Both the position numbers and the translations under genes were made by a program. Source: a virus. Taken from it: DNA of 31,976 nucleotides. The stretch lies in the IMG/VR virus record IMGVR_UViG_3300030118_001803, positions 1 through 31,976 of that record. One strand, given 5' to 3'. Under the pieces are notes generated by a model. It was not told the DNA's origin. It ran no database searches and was given only the letters and a program-made list of their open reading frames with translations. Positions 22,795-31,544 of this stretch are shown piece by piece (positions within the stretch are counted from its first letter, which is position 1; each line of letters opens with the position of its first letter).

Positions 22795-23046
22795 ATGGAC
22801 TTTTTGATGGGTTATCTCAGTTGGACAAATTTCTTTTATCTAATTGGGATTTTATTAGCAGGTGGTCTAACTCTAGTTAGTACTCGTTATAGAAGTATAA
22901 TGAAAGAACTGCAAGATGTAGTTAAAACATTAGAAGATGCTAACAGAGATAAAAAGATTACTAAAGCTGAAAAAGAAAAAATCATGAAAGAAGTTTTAGA
23001 TGTCGTAAAGGCGATTATAAATCTAAAATGGCAAATTTTTAAATGA
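22795..23046 (+). CDS. Holin-like membrane protein with EF-hand-like loop, 83 residues
   Basis: An 83-residue protein with GGAG before the start. Residues 10-30 form the membrane helix (WTNFFYLIGILLAGGLTLVS). It is followed by a helix (RYRSIMKELQDVVKTLE), then residues 48-59 DANRDKKITKAE, which match the 12-residue EF-hand calcium loop: D48, N50, D52, T56 and E59 stand at positions 1, 3, 5, 9 and 12. Only the usual Gly at position 6 is replaced by Lys. A second helix follows (EKIMKEVLDVVKAI). It overlaps the endolysin gene by ATGA, typical of holin-endolysin pairs. Calcium binding is inferred. Confidence 0.68.
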   Translation: MDFLMGYLSWTNFFYLIGILLAGGLTLVSTRYRSIMKELQDVVKTLEDANRDKKITKAEKEKIMKEVLDVVKAIINLKWQIFK

Positions 23047-23525
23047 ACCATAAACAAATAAGAGCTTTAATTAAAGATACTCTTGAAAAAATGGGTATGT
23101 GGAGCCCTGAATCTGAAGAGTTAGTATTCCTTACAGGTATGGTAGAATCAGGATATGATTATATATATCAAATCGGTTCAGGAATTGCTCGTTCTTTTTG
23201 GCAAGTAGAAAGTGCTACTGCAAAAGATTGTATCGAAAATTATCTTTCTTATAGAGAAAAAAAGCTAAATAGAGTATGTGATATTATGCATATTGAACCT
23301 GATAGATTATTAGACTTAACAGATGAAGGATTAAAGCATTTGTTATGGGGTAATATGTTTGCAGGTATAATATTTTGTAGAATCAAGTATTGGCGTGTAC
23401 CTAAAAAAATACCTATGGATTTAGAAGGCATGGCAGATTATTGGAAAAAATATTATAATACAGAAGGAGGAGCAGGTACTATTGCACATTTTCTTGAAAA
23501 AGCTGAAAAACGTAAAGATTTATAA
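23043..23525 (+). CDS. Endolysin, lytic-transglycosylase-like
   Basis: A 160-residue enzyme overlapping the holin-like gene by four bases (ATGA). The motif ESGY at 35-38 carries a candidate catalytic Glu35, followed after 13 residues by SFWQVESATAKD (51-62), where the W-Q-V-E tract matches the second conserved part of lysozyme/transglycosylase folds. The rest is helical with several Trp and Tyr residues. It would cut peptidoglycan glycan chains at the end of infection, reached through the holin-made pores. It has no signal peptide. Family is called by motif order; a profile search would settle it. Its stop is followed two bases later by the next start, without its own ribosome site. Confidence 0.75.
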   Translation: MNHKQIRALIKDTLEKMGMWSPESEELVFLTGMVESGYDYIYQIGSGIARSFWQVESATAKDCIENYLSYREKKLNRVCDIMHIEPDRLLDLTDEGLKHLLWGNMFAGIIFCRIKYWRVPKKIPMDLEGMADYWKKYYNTEGGAGTIAHFLEKAEKRKDL

Positions 23526-23527
23526 AA

Positions 23528-26395
23528 ATGGCAGGAAAGCAACATTTAGCTATAAGTAGTTTTCACAATGGGTTAAATACTAAAACAGATTCTAGGGATA
23601 TAGCTCAAGATGAATTAGCTCAAGCTAATAATATATCTGTTGATACTGTAGGGCAAATAACTATGTCAGGAGGTTCTGTTGACATTACTACTAACAGTGC
23701 ACCTAGTGCAAGTACTATAACTGATGGCTATTCTTTATTTAGATTTAGTAGTGATTATGCAGCTAATGGAACAACACAAACTGATACAGATTATATAATA
23801 TTATGGGTTGATAATTTAGGTAAATTTTATTGGTTACCTGGGAATACTACATGGGCTACAATTGCTAGTGTATTAGATTTATCTTCTGATTGGGGAACTG
23901 ATGAAACAGCTAAACCTGTTTACTATTATGTAGATGGAGCATTAAGAATATCTGATGCAAATTTTGCTAATACAAATAATCCACCTCAATGGATAGGTGC
24001 AATAAATAGAAGTCTTTTTCCTGACGCTTCTAGTCCTGTTTCGATTACAGGTTGGAAAAGAGAAAAACAAGAGCTTCTAGCCCCTACTGTGGGCTCTATA
24101 TCGCAAAGTACGTCTACTAACGCACCATCAACAGGTATACATTGGACAGTTAGAAACTTAGTACCTGATGACCAACTATATAATTTTTCAGATGTATCAG
24201 AATCTCCTGGGGCAGGAACTTCTAGTGGCAATCCTGATAATAACAATTTATATACCCATACTTTTCAATTAACATATGCAGAGGGAAATACTCCTGGAGA
24301 TGATAATATAAATAGAGAGCATTGGCAAACATCTTTTAGAGGAACAGATGGATATAATTCTAGTAATTATCATTCTTTTGGTATTGCTTTTAAAAAAGAA
24401 GACGATGATGCTAGTGCTGATTTAAAATGGACAACTTATGGTTCTACTTTTAATCAAGGTAGTCGTAAAAGTTTTGGAAGTGGTCAATCTATTTATATAG
24501 CAGTTAGAATGACAGGTAAAGAAAATCAACAATATTGGTTAGGAACACATACAAGAAATTTATCAAATCAATCTACAGTGTCTTTTAATATAGCAGATGC
24601 TTATATAAAAATTATAGATAATCAAAATACAAATAATTACATGAAATGGCGTATTGACCATACAAAATTTACAGATGTTAGCACACCTGCAGGTCAATGG
24701 CATATTTTAGAGTTTCCTTATGATGATGCCTATGAAACAGCAATATCAAGTACTTTTTATCCTGGAATGTTTGAATTAGATATGTCAACGACTTGGGTTA
24801 GAGATGGAGATGTTTATAGTAATGGCGTTACAGCAGTTGATGACCCTTCGCCTTATTCTAAATGGAAAGACCTTCCTGGATGGGAATTAATACAATTGTC
24901 TGATATGAGAGTTGGAGATAGTGATTTAATAGGTGTAACTACAAGAGGAAAACAAAAGTTTTTATTTAGTTATACTTATGATGAAACTGAAGCTGAAAGT
25001 TTATTATATGATTTTGGAGGTGGAGCAAATCAAGAAATTATCCTTGATGATTCTACAAATGCATACCAAATAGGAATACAAGCTAGGGTTAATACATCTG
25101 TTGGAAATAATCGTGTTACAGGTGCAAATCTATATATAGAAGATGATGGTGTGCCTTATAGAATAGCACAATTAAAATATTTAAAAGGTTTAAAAGGTGC
25201 GTGGGAATCTGAATATCCTAAAACAGGTAGATTTTCAAACGATACAGATAAGGTATCTAATACAATTAAAACTGATGGGTTGCCACTTTTGGAATCTTAT
25301 GAAGCAATTAACGGATTTAAGCCTAGTGTAGATAGTATTATAGCTAGTTATCAAACAGCTACAGTTTTAAACAGAAGAACTTATGTTGCTAACGTATATC
25401 AAAACAGCAAAAAGTTTGGCGATAGAATGATTAAAAGTAAAGTTGGTGGTTTTGATGTAATACCTTCTGAAGGAAGAAGTATTGATGTTGTTAATAATGA
25501 TGGCGATGTTATTGTAAAATTAGAATCTTATGCTGATAGAATATTGCAATATAAGAAAAATGTAATGTATTTAATAAACGCTACAAGAGATGCTGAGTTT
25601 TTAGAAGATACTTTTGTTGGAAAAGGGATAGCACATCCATCTGCTAGTTGCTCTACCGATATAGGGATAGCATGGGTTAATGAAAATGGTTGTTATTTAT
25701 ATGACGGAGAGAGAGTTTCTAATTTAATAGATGGTAAAATATTAGAATCTGAATGGCAAACATTTGTTTCAGCTACTTCAGATATTGGATATTTACCTTT
25801 AAACAAAAAAATAATAGTTAGTGGTGGAACTAATGGTGTAGATACATTTGAATTTTCTTTTTATACTAAATCTTGGACAAAAGGAACAAGTAAATTATCT
25901 AACAATAAAACTAATTTTATATTAGATGTTGATGATAATATAAAATATTTTACAAATTCAGGAGGTTCTTATAAATTAAGAAAATGGGATGATACCTCTT
26001 TAGCTGCTACGTCTGTAAGATTTGTAACAAAAGATTTTACATTTGGCAATCCTGCGTCTAGAAAAAAATGTTTTAAATTTTATGTGACTTATAAATGTAC
26101 TGGTAATTCTAAATTAAGAGTACATTTTGGTACTAATGGAGAAGATTTAATAGGAAGTACTGGAACTGAGATTTCAAATTCTTCTGTATTTTCAGGCACA
26201 TCAACTACTGCGTATAATAATTTTAATGGTTTATTAGATACTAGTGGTGATTGGAAACAAGCAGAATTAATTCCTCCTTCTTCTGTAAACAATATACGCT
26301 CTGTACAATTAGTTTTTTCATCAAGTGGTAGTGTGCCTGCTGATTTTTCTATCAATGATATAACAATTGTCTATAGAGAAAAACCTATGAAATAA
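23528..26395 (+). CDS. Large tail protein, 955 residues (gp10/nozzle-like candidate)
   Basis: A 955-residue protein that starts MAGKQHLAISSFHNGLNTKT, where the NGLNT.....I..DE...A.N segment (14-36) is the usual start of tail-nozzle or DNA-stabilisation proteins of short-tailed phages. The middle (about 65-460) has an added strand-rich part; the segments NRRTYVANVYQNSK, YADRILQYKKNVMYLINATRD and GIAWVNENGCYLYDGERVS repeat like blades of a propeller. The C-terminal about 130 residues form a strand domain. P22 gp10 and T7 gp12 have comparable roles in closing the tail. There is no obvious ribosome site; it may be translated by reinitiation after the endolysin. The exact family is uncertain. Confidence 0.55.
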   Translation: MAGKQHLAISSFHNGLNTKTDSRDIAQDELAQANNISVDTVGQITMSGGSVDITTNSAPSASTITDGYSLFRFSSDYAANGTTQTDTDYIILWVDNLGKFYWLPGNTTWATIASVLDLSSDWGTDETAKPVYYYVDGALRISDANFANTNNPPQWIGAINRSLFPDASSPVSITGWKREKQELLAPTVGSISQSTSTNAPSTGIHWTVRNLVPDDQLYNFSDVSESPGAGTSSGNPDNNNLYTHTFQLTYAEGNTPGDDNINREHWQTSFRGTDGYNSSNYHSFGIAFKKEDDDASADLKWTTYGSTFNQGSRKSFGSGQSIYIAVRMTGKENQQYWLGTHTRNLSNQSTVSFNIADAYIKIIDNQNTNNYMKWRIDHTKFTDVSTPAGQWHILEFPYDDAYETAISSTFYPGMFELDMSTTWVRDGDVYSNGVTAVDDPSPYSKWKDLPGWELIQLSDMRVGDSDLIGVTTRGKQKFLFSYTYDETEAESLLYDFGGGANQEIILDDSTNAYQIGIQARVNTSVGNNRVTGANLYIEDDGVPYRIAQLKYLKGLKGAWESEYPKTGRFSNDTDKVSNTIKTDGLPLLESYEAINGFKPSVDSIIASYQTATVLNRRTYVANVYQNSKKFGDRMIKSKVGGFDVIPSEGRSIDVVNNDGDVIVKLESYADRILQYKKNVMYLINATRDAEFLEDTFVGKGIAHPSASCSTDIGIAWVNENGCYLYDGERVSNLIDGKILESEWQTFVSATSDIGYLPLNKKIIVSGGTNGVDTFEFSFYTKSWTKGTSKLSNNKTNFILDVDDNIKYFTNSGGSYKLRKWDDTSLAATSVRFVTKDFTFGNPASRKKCFKFYVTYKCTGNSKLRVHFGTNGEDLIGSTGTEISNSSVFSGTSTTAYNNFNGLLDTSGDWKQAELIPPSSVNNIRSVQLVFSSSGSVPADFSINDITIVYREKPMK

Positions 26396-29085
26396 TGCCT
26401 ACTTCTAAAGACACAAGAAGAGCAAGGCATCAACAAGCTGAAAATCCTACACTAGATAGAGGTAATCCATCAACATCAGAAGGTAGGGTTGGAACACAAC
26501 AATTTAGAAAAATACCTGGCAAAGGATTAGTACATCTTGTTAGAGATGAAACAGGTTGGAAAGAGATGGGTACATCTCAAGCTAATACTAATCAAGGAGA
26601 TAAAGTTGCAAGTTCTGTATCAATAGCTTCAGGAGTAAGTGCTACATCTACTTCTTCAGGTGGAGGTTTTACTGTAAGTGTATTATCTCATAATGATTTA
26701 GCTAATTTAACCGCTGATGACCATTCACAATATGTACATAATACAATTGCAAGAACTATTAGTGCAAATCACTCCTTTACAGGTCAGCCTTCTTTTTCAA
26801 ATATTGATATTAATGGTGGAGACATTGCATCAGGCACTACTATAAATAAATCTCCTGTTGTAAACTTTAATAGTGGAGATGTGCATGGCTCTTTAACATT
26901 AACTAATCTAGGAAATGGAACAGGTTCATTAACTATACAACCTGACTCAGTTGCATTAGGCACAGATACAACAGGTAATTATATGTCTAATGTCACAGGT
27001 AATAGTCAAGTATCTGTTAGTCATAGTCAAGGAGAAGGTAGTACTGCAGCTTTAAGTATTGCAAATGATTCTATTGGCGATACACAACTTGAATACAATA
27101 CAGGTCAACATTTAACTACAAGCTCATCACCAACTTTTAATGATTTAACTACCAATGGAGATATTTTAGTTAAAGGTGATGATATATCTTCACATCCTTT
27201 TGCTTCAGGTTTTACAGGAAGTGGATGGAAAATAGATAATACAGGTCATTTATCAGTAGGTAGTGCTACTGTTAGAGGTACTCTTTCAGTATTTGAATTA
27301 TTAATACAACAAATTAGAGCAACTAATGGAGCTATATTTGTTTCTTCTTCAGCAAAAGTAGAAAGTTCAAGTGGTTTAAGTGCTAGTGATGATGACGGAA
27401 CAATAACTTTTGAAGACCCAAGTAATAATAATATTTGTCCATTTGCAGCTAATGATTTAATAATGATGCAAAGAATAAATCCTGGAGCTTTGGTTGCTAG
27501 TAATGCGGCAGGTGGTGCAACTAATGTTATAAAAAAATTAATATACAAAGTAGCTAGTGTAAATGGAAAAACTATTACTGTTGAAAATGGTGGATTTAAT
27601 AATACTAGCTCTCCATCAGCAGGAGATGATTTTGTTAGAATTGGTAATACTAGTAATTCAGCAAGACAAGGTATTATATATTTAACATCTGATGATAGCA
27701 ACTCTCCATTTATAGATATAAAAGCTGATATAGATTCTTATTCTGATTGGACAAGCTCTTTGCCTAAAGTAAGATTAGGTAAGCTAGATGGTATTACAGA
27801 TACAAATGCAGGATTAAATGGTAGTCAAAGTAATTTATTTGGCTTGTATTCTGATAGCGTTCATTTAAAAGGTCATTTTTACGCTACTAGTGGTACTATT
27901 ACTAACAGCGTAACAATAGGAGGAACTGCAGCTAGTACTATAGAAAGTAAAGCAAATGCATCTCAAAACGCTAGTGATGTAAACAACGCAGACAAAACAA
28001 ATGGCTCAGTAGGTGGATGGACTATTGATGGAAGTGCTATTTATAGTGGAAGTAAAACTACAAGTGGATTTTCTTCTAATGGTCATATTACATTTTTAAG
28101 CACAGGAGAAATACATACTCCTACTTTTTATGTAGAATCTGACGGAACTTCTGCTTTTAAAGGAACTGTTAATATTGGTGGTACAGATTTAACTGCAAGC
28201 AATACATTAAATACTAATACTAATTGGGCTGATGTAGCTAATACTGCTAATGCTCCTGCTAATAATGCTACTGCAAATAGGTCTGATGCTGCTACTGATT
28301 CTGCAGTTAATACTGCATCTAAGACAGCAGGAAGTGTTGGTGGTTGGTCTATAAGTGGTTCTGCAATTACAGGTTCTAATATTGTTATGAGTAGTAGTGG
28401 TAATATAGCTGTTTCTAATGGTTATAGTCTTAATAATAATGGTTCAGCTTCTTTTGCTAATGGCAATATTACTTTTGAACAAAATGGCGACATAACATCA
28501 AATACATATTTAATAGAAAGAAGTAGATTATTTGGAGATGGCACTGATTCTTATAATGGCTCTTCTTATGTAAGCACAGTTGTATATACAAATACAAGAG
28601 ATAGTGCTTATGGTGAATCTAGTTATGCTATAAATATGCCACCTGCTACCTCTACAGAAACATCTAATGGCTATGGTCAAAGAATAATGTTTAGAGATGG
28701 TAGTAATTGGAAAATGGTAAACGATGGTTATTTTAAAGATTTTACAGTAAAAAGTGGAGTTACGTTGTATACACAAGGGTATAGATTGTTTTGCAATGGA
28801 ACTTTAACTATAGAAAGTGGTGCTGTTATAGAAAATAGTGGTAGCAGTGCAGTAAATTCTAGAATTGGAGCTGCAGGTGGTTTAGGAGCTAATTTACATG
28901 CAGGTGCTTCAGGCAAAAATGGAGGACTCGGAGGGAATGGTACTCAAGGTAGTGCAAATGCAGGTGGATTTGGTGGAGGTGGTGGAGGTTCAGGTGGTAT
29001 TATTTTAATATCAGCAAGATATATATCAAATAGTGGGACTATTAGAGCAAAAGGTGGTAATGGTTCTAATGGTGAAAGTACATAG
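26395..29085 (+). CDS. Long tail fibre with glycine-rich tip
   Basis: An 896-residue fibre overlapping the previous gene by one base (TAATG). Residues 1-60 are basic and polar, with RKIPGKGLVHLVRDETGWKE (38-57), probably the tail-binding part. HNDLANLTADDHSQY at 99-113 is a signature common in trimeric fibres. The shaft has repeated Ser/Gly/Thr/Asn units; GSVGGWSI- and GSVGGWTI-type units recur in its second half. The last 74 residues (823-896) become strongly glycine-rich, including GGFGGGGGGSGG, and form a separate tip. No S74 domain is present. The gene is followed by a second glycine-rich gene, suggesting a two-part receptor-binding tip. Confidence 0.82.
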   Translation: MPTSKDTRRARHQQAENPTLDRGNPSTSEGRVGTQQFRKIPGKGLVHLVRDETGWKEMGTSQANTNQGDKVASSVSIASGVSATSTSSGGGFTVSVLSHNDLANLTADDHSQYVHNTIARTISANHSFTGQPSFSNIDINGGDIASGTTINKSPVVNFNSGDVHGSLTLTNLGNGTGSLTIQPDSVALGTDTTGNYMSNVTGNSQVSVSHSQGEGSTAALSIANDSIGDTQLEYNTGQHLTTSSSPTFNDLTTNGDILVKGDDISSHPFASGFTGSGWKIDNTGHLSVGSATVRGTLSVFELLIQQIRATNGAIFVSSSAKVESSSGLSASDDDGTITFEDPSNNNICPFAANDLIMMQRINPGALVASNAAGGATNVIKKLIYKVASVNGKTITVENGGFNNTSSPSAGDDFVRIGNTSNSARQGIIYLTSDDSNSPFIDIKADIDSYSDWTSSLPKVRLGKLDGITDTNAGLNGSQSNLFGLYSDSVHLKGHFYATSGTITNSVTIGGTAASTIESKANASQNASDVNNADKTNGSVGGWTIDGSAIYSGSKTTSGFSSNGHITFLSTGEIHTPTFYVESDGTSAFKGTVNIGGTDLTASNTLNTNTNWADVANTANAPANNATANRSDAATDSAVNTASKTAGSVGGWSISGSAITGSNIVMSSSGNIAVSNGYSLNNNGSASFANGNITFEQNGDITSNTYLIERSRLFGDGTDSYNGSSYVSTVVYTNTRDSAYGESSYAINMPPATSTETSNGYGQRIMFRDGSNWKMVNDGYFKDFTVKSGVTLYTQGYRLFCNGTLTIESGAVIENSGSSAVNSRIGAAGGLGANLHAGASGKNGGLGGNGTQGSANAGGFGGGGGGSGGIILISARYISNSGTIRAKGGNGSNGEST

Positions 29086-29094
29086 GAGTTAATT

Positions 29095-29610
29095 ATGGCT
29101 GCAGGTAATCCTGGAGGTGCAGGTGGAGCAGGTAGTGTTACTAAATCTATAACTAGGTTAGAAGTAATAGACCCTCATTTAATCTTAATGATGAGAGATG
29201 TTATGGAAGGAACTAACAATGCTACAAGATTAAAAGTTTGTTCAAGTGCTGCAGGAGGTGGAGGTGGCGGTGGTGGCGACCATAATAGTACTGTTGCTGA
29301 CCCTGGACAAGATGGAACTCCTGGAGGTACTGAAACTAATACTATATTAGCAGTTCCTTCTTCTGCAGGAGGAGATGGTGGAAATGGAGTAGCAGGTTCA
29401 GGTAGTTTTAATAGTCCAGGTGGTGGTGGAGGAGGTGGTGCAGGAGGAAATGGTGGTGCTATTGTTGTTATAACTACTTCTAGCAGTATAGGAACTACAG
29501 ATGTTTCAGGTGGTAATAAAGGAACAGGTGGAACAAGTGATGGTGGTAGTTCAGATGGTTCAAATGGAAATGACGGAAATGATGGTAAAGTAATACATAT
29601 TCGTATTTAA
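29095..29610 (+). CDS. Polyglycine adhesin-like protein, 171 residues
   Basis: A 171-residue protein started by AGGAG six bases before its ATG. Residues 15-50 are an ordinary folded part (SITRLEVIDPHLILMMRDVM). Then glycine tracts appear at 54-61 (eight Gly) and 109-121, with further G-G-x units and Asp/Asn/Ser between them, ending KVIHIRI. The pattern resembles the polyglycine-II sandwich tips of T2/S16-type adhesins (gp38), which sit downstream of a long fibre gene just as here. This is similarity by composition and order only. It probably binds the distal end of the fibre and the host surface. The glycine DNA tracts (GGN repeats) may be prone to change. Confidence 0.62.
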   Translation: MAAGNPGGAGGAGSVTKSITRLEVIDPHLILMMRDVMEGTNNATRLKVCSSAAGGGGGGGGDHNSTVADPGQDGTPGGTETNTILAVPSSAGGDGGNGVAGSGSFNSPGGGGGGGAGGNGGAIVVITTSSSIGTTDVSGGNKGTGGTSDGGSSDGSNGNDGNDGKVIHIRI

Positions 29611-29666
29611 TTGAAAAGATATGTATAGTTTAGTAAATTACAACCAAATATCAAAGGTGAAATAAA

Positions 29667-30398
29667 ATGAGTTTAGCAAGTGCTCAAAGAAATTTAGCCC
29701 AAGCAAATAGAAAAGCTTTAAAAATTCAAAGCGAAGCTAAGATGGGTCAGAGCTTATTAGAAACTGCATCTCAAGGACTTCAAATGGGAATGGCAATTGG
29801 TGATTCAGTTTTTGATTTAACTGAAAAAAAACAAGCTTGGAAAGATTATAGCGCAGGAAGAGAATATATGGGGCTAGATAAAGCAGATGCTCCAACCTTA
29901 AAACAAAAAATATTTAAAAAACCTGAAGATGTTTATTCTGATAGAATAACAGTTGGAGATAAAGAATATACAGCAAAAGAAATTCAAAGTGTTGGAACTC
30001 TTGCTTCTAGCAAAAATAAAGCATTATATGAAAAAATGATGGATGGTAATCTTGCTTCTTCTCTTGGTAGAGAGCGTATAATTACTCCTGAAACACTACC
30101 ACCTCCTTTGCCTGACCCTCCAAGCAAAAGCCCTAGAGATTACATTAGTAAAATGACTGATGATGCTATTCAACAATCTATTAATGAAGGTTTTGGTGTT
30201 GGAACTGATAATAGGCTTACTAGTACAAGTGAAGCAAAAGCAAATTTTTATAAATACATGCCTAAAGGAGCAAGTATAGAATTAGGTGAAGAGTATTTTC
30301 AATCTTTAATAGATGAAAGACAGTTTAGAAGAGATAATCCATTAAAAAATTCTGATGTTCAAGCAGTTAAAAGCTCAAACAAAGAATTAGGGTTTTAA
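29667..30398 (+). CDS. Internal-virion-type protein, 243 residues
   Basis: A 243-residue protein with AAAGGTG before the start. The N-terminal half (MSLASAQRNLAQANRKALKI...) is Ala/Gln/Lys-rich and helical. A Pro-rich hinge (ETLPPPLPDPPSKSP, 141-155) leads to a mixed C-terminal part. The length, helical and Gln-rich start, lack of cysteine and place just before other helical proteins agree with ejection or internal proteins of short-tailed phages, which enter the cell with the DNA. No enzyme motif is seen. It is called by position and composition, not family match. Confidence 0.5.
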   Translation: MSLASAQRNLAQANRKALKIQSEAKMGQSLLETASQGLQMGMAIGDSVFDLTEKKQAWKDYSAGREYMGLDKADAPTLKQKIFKKPEDVYSDRITVGDKEYTAKEIQSVGTLASSKNKALYEKMMDGNLASSLGRERIITPETLPPPLPDPPSKSPRDYISKMTDDAIQQSINEGFGVGTDNRLTSTSEAKANFYKYMPKGASIELGEEYFQSLIDERQFRRDNPLKNSDVQAVKSSNKELGF

Positions 30399-30402
30399 TT
30401 AA

Positions 30403-30969
30403 TTGGATAAACAATCTGCAAAAAAACAATTTGATGAAATGACAGAAGAATTAGGAATAGAGCATACTTTTTCATTTGACACAGCTTGGTCGTTTGCAGA
30501 GTATGTAGAAACTCAAGGAAATTTAAGCAAACCAATACATTTTAAACCATCAGAAATTTCAAAAAAAGGATTTCAAGATGGAATAATTGAAGTTGAAAAA
30601 CATTTAAAAGCTAATAAAAAAACTTTTAGCGAATTAGAAAAAAATCATTTCAATCCTATTAAACATAAATTTTGTAATGGATTGTACATAAGAGAAATAT
30701 TTAATCCTGCAGGACAATTGTTAGTTACTAAAATACATAAAAAAGATAATGCATATTTTTTAATGAAAGGTGTTATGACTATTGTAAGCGAAGAAGGTGA
30801 GACTACTATTAAAGCACCTTACTATGGAGTAACTAAAGCAGGAACTAAAAGAATTATATATATACATGAAGATTGTATATTTATAACTGTGCATCCAACT
30901 AATGCAAAAAATGTAGAAGATGCAGAAAAAGAATTAATAGCTAAAAATTTTAAAGATATAGAGGTTTAA
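30403..30969 (+). CDS. Cupin-like beta-barrel virion protein, 188 residues
   Basis: A 188-residue protein from a TTG start (MDKQSAKKQFDEMTEELG...); no strong ribosome site is seen, only AGGG about 12 bases upstream. Residues 1-85 are helical and charged. Residues 92-170 have a cupin-type barrel pattern: NGLYIREIFNPAGQLLVTKI (92-111), then AYFLMKGVMTIVSEEGETTI, a GVTKAGTKRIIYIHEDC turn, and TVHP. The same barrel with IREIF.PAG.LL..KIH occurs in many phage proteins of unknown role. Metal ligands of true cupin enzymes (HxH) are not complete (only His112 and His164 are seen), so a structural role is more likely than catalysis. Confidence 0.62.
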   Translation: MDKQSAKKQFDEMTEELGIEHTFSFDTAWSFAEYVETQGNLSKPIHFKPSEISKKGFQDGIIEVEKHLKANKKTFSELEKNHFNPIKHKFCNGLYIREIFNPAGQLLVTKIHKKDNAYFLMKGVMTIVSEEGETTIKAPYYGVTKAGTKRIIYIHEDCIFITVHPTNAKNVEDAEKELIAKNFKDIEV

Positions 30970-30970
30970 T

Positions 30971-31540
30971 ATGTCATTTATAGCACTAGGAACAGCAATA
31001 GCAGGAGTTGCAGGAGCTTCAGCAACAACAGCAGCAGCAATAGGAGCAGGAGCGGGAGTATTAGCTAAAGGATATGCAGGCTACAAAGCATCACAAGTAG
31101 ATACAGGTGCTATGGTAGGAGCAGCTAAAGACGTATCACTAGCAGAAAAAGCACAATTAGGGCAAGAAAATAAACTTGCTATGGAAAAAATTAATTTAAA
31201 TTTAGAGCAACAAACAGATGCTTTACAAAGAAAAGGTAGTGCTTCTATGTATGAGGTATATGCTCAAGAACAAAATTTGGGTATGTCAGGATTTGCAAAT
31301 AATGAACAAGCTGAAATGAATATAGACAGAGCTAAAGCTTCAATACAAAGTGATTACGCAACAAATGTTGATTCTATAATGAAACAAGCTGAGTTAAACA
31401 GACAAGGAATATCTTTAGGTAACGAAAAAGCAAAAGCTGATATTGAACAAAGACTTCAAACTAATATTACACAAGCAAGTAGTGTTGCTGATACTTTTTG
31501 GGAAGGCTTTACAGGGCAATCTAATTACAAAATAGGGTAA
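30971..31540 (+). CDS. Ejection-type protein, 189 residues
   Basis: A 189-residue protein whose first 35 residues (MSFIALGTAIAGVAGASATT...) are Ala/Gly-rich and could insert in a membrane. The rest is a Gln/Ala/Glu/Lys-rich helix region with many coiled-coil positions (LEQQTDALQRKGSASMYEVY). This combination is typical of internal virion proteins that form a conduit through the host membrane in short-tailed phages. It is followed four bases later by the partial helical gene, suggesting a set of ejection proteins. AGAGG precedes the start. No catalytic motif is seen. Confidence 0.58.
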   Translation: MSFIALGTAIAGVAGASATTAAAIGAGAGVLAKGYAGYKASQVDTGAMVGAAKDVSLAEKAQLGQENKLAMEKINLNLEQQTDALQRKGSASMYEVYAQEQNLGMSGFANNEQAEMNIDRAKASIQSDYATNVDSIMKQAELNRQGISLGNEKAKADIEQRLQTNITQASSVADTFWEGFTGQSNYKIG

Positions 31541-31544
31541 AATT

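Noticed and set aside
27246-27701. A 151-codon leftward ORF inside the long fibre
   Set aside because: Antisense to a well-supported fibre gene, no ribosome site, and a hydrophobic composition expected from reading Ser/Asn-rich code backward.
29040-29110. Frameshift or split gene between the glycine-rich fibre and the next glycine-rich ORF
   Set aside because: The second ORF has its own AGGAG site and ATG directly after the TAG, so two genes are more likely than one broken gene.
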